A stretch of DNA of 64,000 nt from Lindgomyces ingoldianus. Its lineage: Eukaryota > Ascomycota > Dothideomycetes > Pleosporales > Lindgomycetaceae. The DNA lies in the NCBI RefSeq assembly GCF_010093535.1, contig NW_022985163.1:124603-188602 (forward strand). Reading direction: 5' to 3'. This document shows positions 58,276 to 64,000 of the stretch, in pieces (position 1 is the first letter of the stretch; every line of letters begins with the position of its first letter). The position numbers and the translations under genes are program-made. Under the pieces are notes generated by a model, which saw only the letters and a list, made by a program, of their open reading frames with translations, searched no databases and was not told the origin of the DNA.

Positions 58276-60599
58276 GCTTAACTAAGTAGTAGCTAATAAC
58301 TAGGCGCTTTCTGTAATTAAGGGCGCTGCCTTTTAAGCTATGTTATAGTAAGCTAACTTGTTAGCTAAGGCAGAGCTGTGGAGGTCCTATAACACCCTAT
58401 AAGCTTATATAATTATAGAGTACAAGTTATATGTGCCTACTATTATTAATTATCTTTATAACATATAATTAGCTATATATATCTTTTTTAATAATTAGAT
58501 GTTAACAGGCAGTAAGTAGACGTTTATAAAGATCTATATACACTATCTTAATTACAATAGCGCGCCTTGTAATTACATACTTAGCCTGCCTTTATTAATA
58601 GACTAGTATATAAGTGTTAATATTACTACTGTTATTAACACTATACTAAAAAGCTTTAAAATCTTTACTTATAACTTAGGTTACTTTATTTTTAATAATA
58701 CTACTAATAATAACTTTATAGTTAACGCTTTAGCTATTAAATATAACTTTAACTCTTACTATTAATAACTATGTTGTGCTTACTACATAATTAACTTTAC
58801 TACTTAATAAATTATATTTAGTAAAGATTATAAGGTGCTTAAAAACATAAAGAAGCATTTTTAAAAAAAGGTGTTTTTTAATAAGTAGTGTAAGGTTAGC
58901 CTTTTAGGTGTTCTAATTAACATTATTGCCTCTATCTATATACTATAACCTTGCTAGCTTCTTAAACAGTGCTAGATTATAAAGTTAAAATGCTAGAGAT
59001 TATTAAACTAGTAAAGATAAAGTAGAACTTTTATTATAACTATTTTACATGTGCGCTTAAGCTTTATATGCCTTTTAATAAGTATATTAGCTATAAGCTT
59101 ATTAAATATTATTACTAAAGCTTTTATTAACATATTTAACTTAGTAATCTTAAAAAGCGCTAGTTTATTTAAAAAAATAGCCTCTCTACTAAAAATTAAG
59201 TAATAATTAACGTACTTTACAGGCGAGTTGCTTACACACCTAAGTTGCTTACTTTTGCTAAGACTCTACTACACTACTTTTTTTATACTAATGTATTTCT
59301 AATAACACTACTTAAACATGTTAAAGAAACATTAGATGCAGCTTACACTTTAAGCTTTTAAATAAAATGTAACACTTTTTAAGTAACACACTATAGCTAT
59401 TTATAGAGTTTTTTAAAAAATAATAAGTAACTAATACACTAAATAACTTTTTTAAGCTAATTATATAGCTAACTTATAAAAGCTAGATAATAATAAGAAG
59501 TAAGTAATTATTTAGCATATACTTAAGCTAGATGCGTAAGGATTTCCCCTCTAGCTAGTAGCTATAGCTAATATAGCTAATTCTTTACACGCTAAGTGTA
59601 ATATAGGCTATGTTAGTATAAACTAGCTTAATATATTTATTAAGTGTTACTTAAAGCTTAAAGTAAAGTTTAAGTATAAGTATAACTATAAAAAAGCTTT
59701 TTATAAATTTTTTATAGTAATTTAAAGCTAGTTTAACTTTATAAAAAACATTAAAGTTAAGTATAGCATCTAGAATAATAACATGTACAACTTTAATAAA
59801 ATAAAGTTTATAATAGGCTAAATATCTACTAGAGCAGTTATTATAGGTTTAAAAAAATAAGAACAGCTAAAAGCAGTCTAGCTAGGTAACTAGAAGTAGA
59901 TAATAGCTATCTAGGGCATTAATGCTAAAAAGTAAGCTATTCTGCTTTTTATTATTTTTTAAAGTAGTAACTACTTTTTAAACTAGTATAAAAAAGAAAA
60001 TTTACTCTAAAATTAAGTTATTATAATCTTTAAGTATAACTAGACTACTAATTAGCTTAGTCTAGACTAGTTAAAGCACTTTAACATGCATATAAAAAAG
60101 TGTACTATTAGTAGCTACTATCTACTAGTTATTAATAGCTATAAAAGCTATAACTTACTTTATTTTTAGTAATACTATAAAAATAATAAAAATATTACTA
60201 TTTATATACTTTTTTACTTATTACACTTTTTATAGCTACTTAATGTAGGTTGTTTTACTTTTTTAAAAAAAGCATCTGTTAGGGCAGGTAATCAGTGAAA
60301 TGTCTTGGCATTCTCGCTTTGTTAGATTCCCCACCTAAATTACTAGCTTAGTCAGACCACGCGTAAATAGCCTGCTATTGTTACTAATTATTGCATTTAC
60401 AAAAGCTTGTAAGTTAATCTTAAATTACTGCCTAATTAGGTAATAATAAGGCTAATTTTTAGTGTTTTAGAGAGTAGCCTATGTATCACGCCTATAGGCT
60501 TTCTTAAGCACCTTAGCTCTAGCAGCCACGTCCTCTGCCCCTAAGCACCTGCGGCCTCTCTAATTAAACCTAGCAGAATATTATACAATTTCTTCTTCT

Positions 60600-61530
60600 A
60601 GGATAGAAGCCTTAGCTTATTACTAATTATAAAGGCTATAAAAGAGGTGCTGTGTATAATGTAATAAGGAACTTAAAAAAGCATAGTAGTGTGCAGAAGC
60701 TACCTATAAAGAAGCTTAAGCAGCTACTAAAGATTATAAAAGAAGACACTAAGGCTCTATTTAAGCAGCTTATTTATTCTAAATAGATGTACTAAAATAA
60801 GATAGTTAAGTAGCTGCTTATTAAACACAGGCTTAAAGTAAGCTACAGGTGTATAAGAAACTTTCTAAAAAATTAAAGCTAAAGCTGTTAAACTTTAAAG
60901 CTATACTTAATTAATTATAATAAAAAGCTAAAAGAGCGCTATTATTGCTTTATGTAGTAATTTACTGCTAATAATCTTATATTTCTAAACAAGTTAATAT
61001 TTAATAAGAAGACTAGCTAGCAGCACTACGCGTACGCTCTAGTAGGCTATAAGAGTTGTTATACTTAGAGTATTAAGTAGGGAGACACCTAGGCAATCCT
61101 ACCTGCGTATACTGTACACAGCTACCTTCTATGTACAGCAATTAAGGGGGGCTACTTTACTACAAAGAATTTTATTTAGTAGATTTAAAACATTCTTCTC
61201 CCTACGCTCTACTCTGTGTACAGTCATAAAAACATAGTTATTATACTTAATAATGTTACTATTTATATAAATAACAAAGTAGAAATAGTTATCTAGGCTA
61301 CTAGCTATTCTTTTTAGTACCTACTTCTATACTTACTTAATTATAATTCTATTAAGCTTACTTTTACAGTGTTAAAGGCTTAGATCTAAAGAAACTACAT
61401 ATACACACGCGCTTACTATAGAGGTAACTTTAGAGCTTTCCTAACTACTGCTATTTAGAAGAGTAACTATAATAGATTTATAAAGAAGCACTTTAAATAC
61501 GCTACTAGCAGGCTATATATTAAGCAGAAA
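60600..61530 (+). pseudogene. Mariner-like (DDE) transposase relic
   Basis: Plus-strand peptides in the right order: YALVGYKSCYT (about 61035), TTKNFI with ILLPTLYSVY, then VIILNNVTIYINNKVEIVI (normally LDNxxIHxxxxV), YLLLYLLNYNSIKLTFTVLK (normally YSPDYNPIExxFSxxK) and RNYIYTRAYYRGNFRAFLTT. This is the catalytic core of fungal Tc1/mariner DDE_3 transposases with many stops. The second Asp is Asn and the Pro residues have become Leu or Ser, all C-to-T or G-to-A type changes. Confidence 0.82.
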
Positions 61531-62146
61531 AAGCTTAATTAGGTAAAGTGTAAAATTTTGTAGTACTAAATAATCCTATTAACACTGTATAAAGTATCTT
61601 TGTATATAATAGTAATGTATAAAGCACTTTTATGTTATGTCTTATTAAACCTTTTTATAAACACTTACCTATCTACCTTACCTCTAGCGCCTCTGCTAAG
61701 GGTAAGAAGACTGCCTACTATATAATATACTTACTTAAAACATTAAAGATCCTTGCTTAAGTGTTAAACTATGCTATTCTTTAGGCTAAATTTTATAGCA
61801 ATAAAATAAAGGTTACCTTTAAAGTTAGCTATCTAGCAGAGATTCTTAACAGTTTACCTCTGCTTAATAGCTACTTTACGCGCCTATTTAAAATTAATGT
61901 GCTTATCCTCTAGCTGCTAGACTATAAGCTAAGTAAAAAACTTTTATATAACTTTTTAAGTATCTTTTTTACTGCCTCTAGTTACTAGGCTAGATAAAAA
62001 AGCTAGAATAAGCTTTAGTACTAAAGTCTTTACTTAGTAAGGCTGTTAATACTATAAATTAAAGTAAGCTAGCAAAACTAAAGTAAGAGCTACTGCCTTT
62101 ATCTGCTATAGCTAAAACTTTTAAAGCTTACGCCTTTTTACCTAAG

Positions 62147-62507
62147 TGTAACGATTCTCGTTCCATCTCGGGTCGCCCGGAACCTATCCGAAGGGTCCCT
62201 GTATCGGCTCCGACCCTGACTCAATTCTCATGAATTGTTAGGTCGCCTAGAACCTCTAGAAGGCCCCTGTATCAGCCCCAACCTTAACCTGGCCCTAACT
62301 CTGCCCTGCCCCCTGCTGTACTTCTATTCTTTTATGTATTTAGTTGCACCTTGCCTTATAGCTAGCTTAGTAGTTTTCTAATATCCTTTTATATAAGGCC
62401 TATAAGTGTTAATAGCATTCCTAGGTTTAGAGTCCCTACGCACTCTTATATGCCTTTAAGTAGATTCTTACTGCATTTAGACCTATTATCTTGCCTACGC
62501 TATTATA
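62147..62507 (-). repeat. LTR-like repeat, minus orientation (361 bp)
   Basis: On the minus strand it starts TATAATAGCGTAGGCAAGAT (a TGTAAC start with two transitions) and ends GGAACGAGAATCGTTACA, giving TG...CA-type ends. Compared with 58003-58275 it has an internal near-duplicate of a segment around CCGATACAG. No 5-bp target duplication found. Solo LTR or one end of a rearranged LTR element. Confidence 0.75.
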
Positions 62508-64000
62508 TTATATTAGAAAACTTACTTTTACTAGTAATAGCTTTATATAATATTACACTAATTATTTATTTAACTATGTCTAAGCTCTAAGACATGTCTA
62601 ATTTAGTTTAAGTTATAATACTTATATACTATTATATTAAACTATTTAGTTTATAGACTAGATCTTATTAACTTTTAGTTAACTAAAGCTTTTAAGTTTA
62701 AAACTTTTTATCTTTTATAATTAAAATTACTTTTAGAAAAGTTATAAAAAGTATGCTAAAGTAGAAATCTAAAAACTACTAATAACTTATTAAAATTAAA
62801 AGTAACTACTAATGTCTAACTAACTACCTCTTAATTTTAGAATTAAAATACGCTCTAGCTAAGGTAAGCTCTTTAGAGTTAATTAATAATCTATGTTAAT
62901 AGCTAAACTTACTTTTATAGCACTTAAAGCTATACTTCTACCTAATTTAAAGTTAACCTTTAGTAGTATATTTATTAATAATTAGATTACTTAATTATAA
63001 GCATAGCTTAAGTAACTAATTTAGCTAAAAACTACTAGTTAACTTTTATTAACTACTAAATTACTTTTAATAACACTCTATACTACTTTTGCTACTCTAA
63101 GTGTAAGAGACTTTTTAAGCACTTTTTAAACTTAGTAAATTTACTTTACTAAACACACACTTAAAATTAAGATCTTTATAAATAGTAAAGAACTTACATT
63201 TAAATAATAGTAAGCTTTTATTATAGATAGACTTAACATTAATTTAGATTACTATTAAAGTAAGCGTGCACACATAGCATTAATATAAGAACACATAGCT
63301 AGTATTGTAAAGAATTATTTAGAGCTAGGATATCTAGCTAAATTAGACTAGTTTTAGTTTAAAAGTGTAGAGGATATAATAAAGCTCTTATAAGCTTATT
63401 TTTAGCGGAGCTTGCTCCGCTCCTTTCTGTAGACTTTGGTTTTCTTTAGTTAGGGCTTGGCAGCTAAGAATTACTGCTTTTAGCCTTTTTAGGCTTACAT
63501 AAGCATAAAAACAGCAGATCCTTAGATAATTATTTCCTACGCAAAAACTAAAACTTTGCTGTGTGTGTGTTGTCTAATACCTGTCTAATACCTCCTACTA
63601 TAACCTATAACATAGTACCTCTGCTATTTAACGCTAATAAACCTCCCCTACTCTATAATAATTGTTATTACTTTATAGATCTATAGAGAGATAGGACGTT
63701 CCTCTAATAGAAAGTTTAATGTGCGCCCTGCAATACATAAATCTAGGCAAGGAAGCGCCCTACCTAGGGCAGCCCTATACCTCTACTGCTAGCTAAGAGG
63801 CGCGCTCTTACTAATATCACATATGTCGCAAATAACAGACTACAACCCTATATCCTGCTGTTGTCTCCTCTAGTACCCCTATGTTGTTATTATTCTACGC
63901 TATTAGACTAGGCAAATAACATATTTAAAGAAAATAGTAGGTAAAAGACTTTATGTTAAAAGTGTTACTAATTAAAAAGTAAAGTTAACATTTATACTAT
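62508..64000. other. TA-rich decayed right edge
   Basis: No gene seen; very TA-rich to about 63400. It holds the palindrome at 63404-63421 and a short duplicate TGTCTAATACC at about 63572-63594. The sequence runs off the window inside decayed repeats. Confidence 0.5.
63404..63421. repeat. 18-bp perfect palindrome (partner of 339-356)
   Basis: AGCGGAGCTTGCTCCGCT, the GC-richer version of the palindrome at 339-356. It sits at a composition step from very TA-rich to ordinary DNA, which would fit a transposon boundary. Confidence 0.5.

Overview
The window looks like a chromosome segment of a filamentous ascomycete (Pezizomycotina). Genes have short introns of about 50-90 bp with GT...CTAAC/CTAAT...AG signals. 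There is a HET/NB-ARC/TPR (fungal NLR-type) gene and many gene relics. Long AT-rich blocks (about 14.9-17.3 kb and 55.2-64 kb) are transposons ruined by transition mutations, as expected from repeat-induced point mutation (RIP). No bacterial operon features, CRISPR arrays, rRNA or convincing tRNAs were seen. Exon models below are read by eye from frame continuity, splice signals and remembered family patterns; no search was run.

Layout. 1-7.6 kb: a spliced single-pass membrane protein gene (1.3-2.3 kb), a relic-rich gap, and a coiled-coil gene with an NFKBIL1-like C-terminus (6.3-7.6 kb). 7.6-18.3 kb: gene-poor; two hairpin-forming tandem repeats, a 207-bp inverted repeat pair (8.1 and 14.2 kb) and a RIP-ruined LINE (14.9-17.1 kb). 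18.4-24.4 kb: an intact secreted GMC oxidoreductase followed by three cytochrome P450 relics on both strands, perhaps the remains of a metabolic cluster. 24.9-25.9 kb: FIT/Scs3 lipid-droplet protein. 29.5-36.1 kb: an alpha/beta hydrolase, an inverted-repeat hairpin reaching into the 3' end of a dead HET-NB-ARC-TPR gene, a TA-flanked MITE at the other end of that gene, an F-box-like gene with a damaged 5' end, and a small PD-(D/E)XK nuclease-like gene. 36.6-40.3 kb: two multi-pass membrane protein genes. 43.8-44.9 kb: the four-exon Arp2/3 subunit ARPC5. 45-50.5 kb: a GC-richer stretch with a spliced but apparently non-coding minus-strand transcript candidate and unrecognised coding relics. 54.2-55.0 kb: a LysM protein pseudogene. 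55.15-56.12 kb: a hAT-type element with a perfect 8-bp target duplication. 58-62.5 kb: two LTR-like repeats in opposite orientation enclosing a mariner-like transposase relic.

Overall, a few single-copy housekeeping-type genes (ARPC5, FIT/Scs3, membrane proteins) sit between accessory islands in which defence-like and metabolic genes (NLR, P450, LysM) have decayed and non-autonomous transposons have inserted. The most informative structures are the hairpin shared with the NLR 3' end, the hAT and MITE insertions with intact target duplications, and the P450 graveyard beside an intact GMC oxidoreductase.
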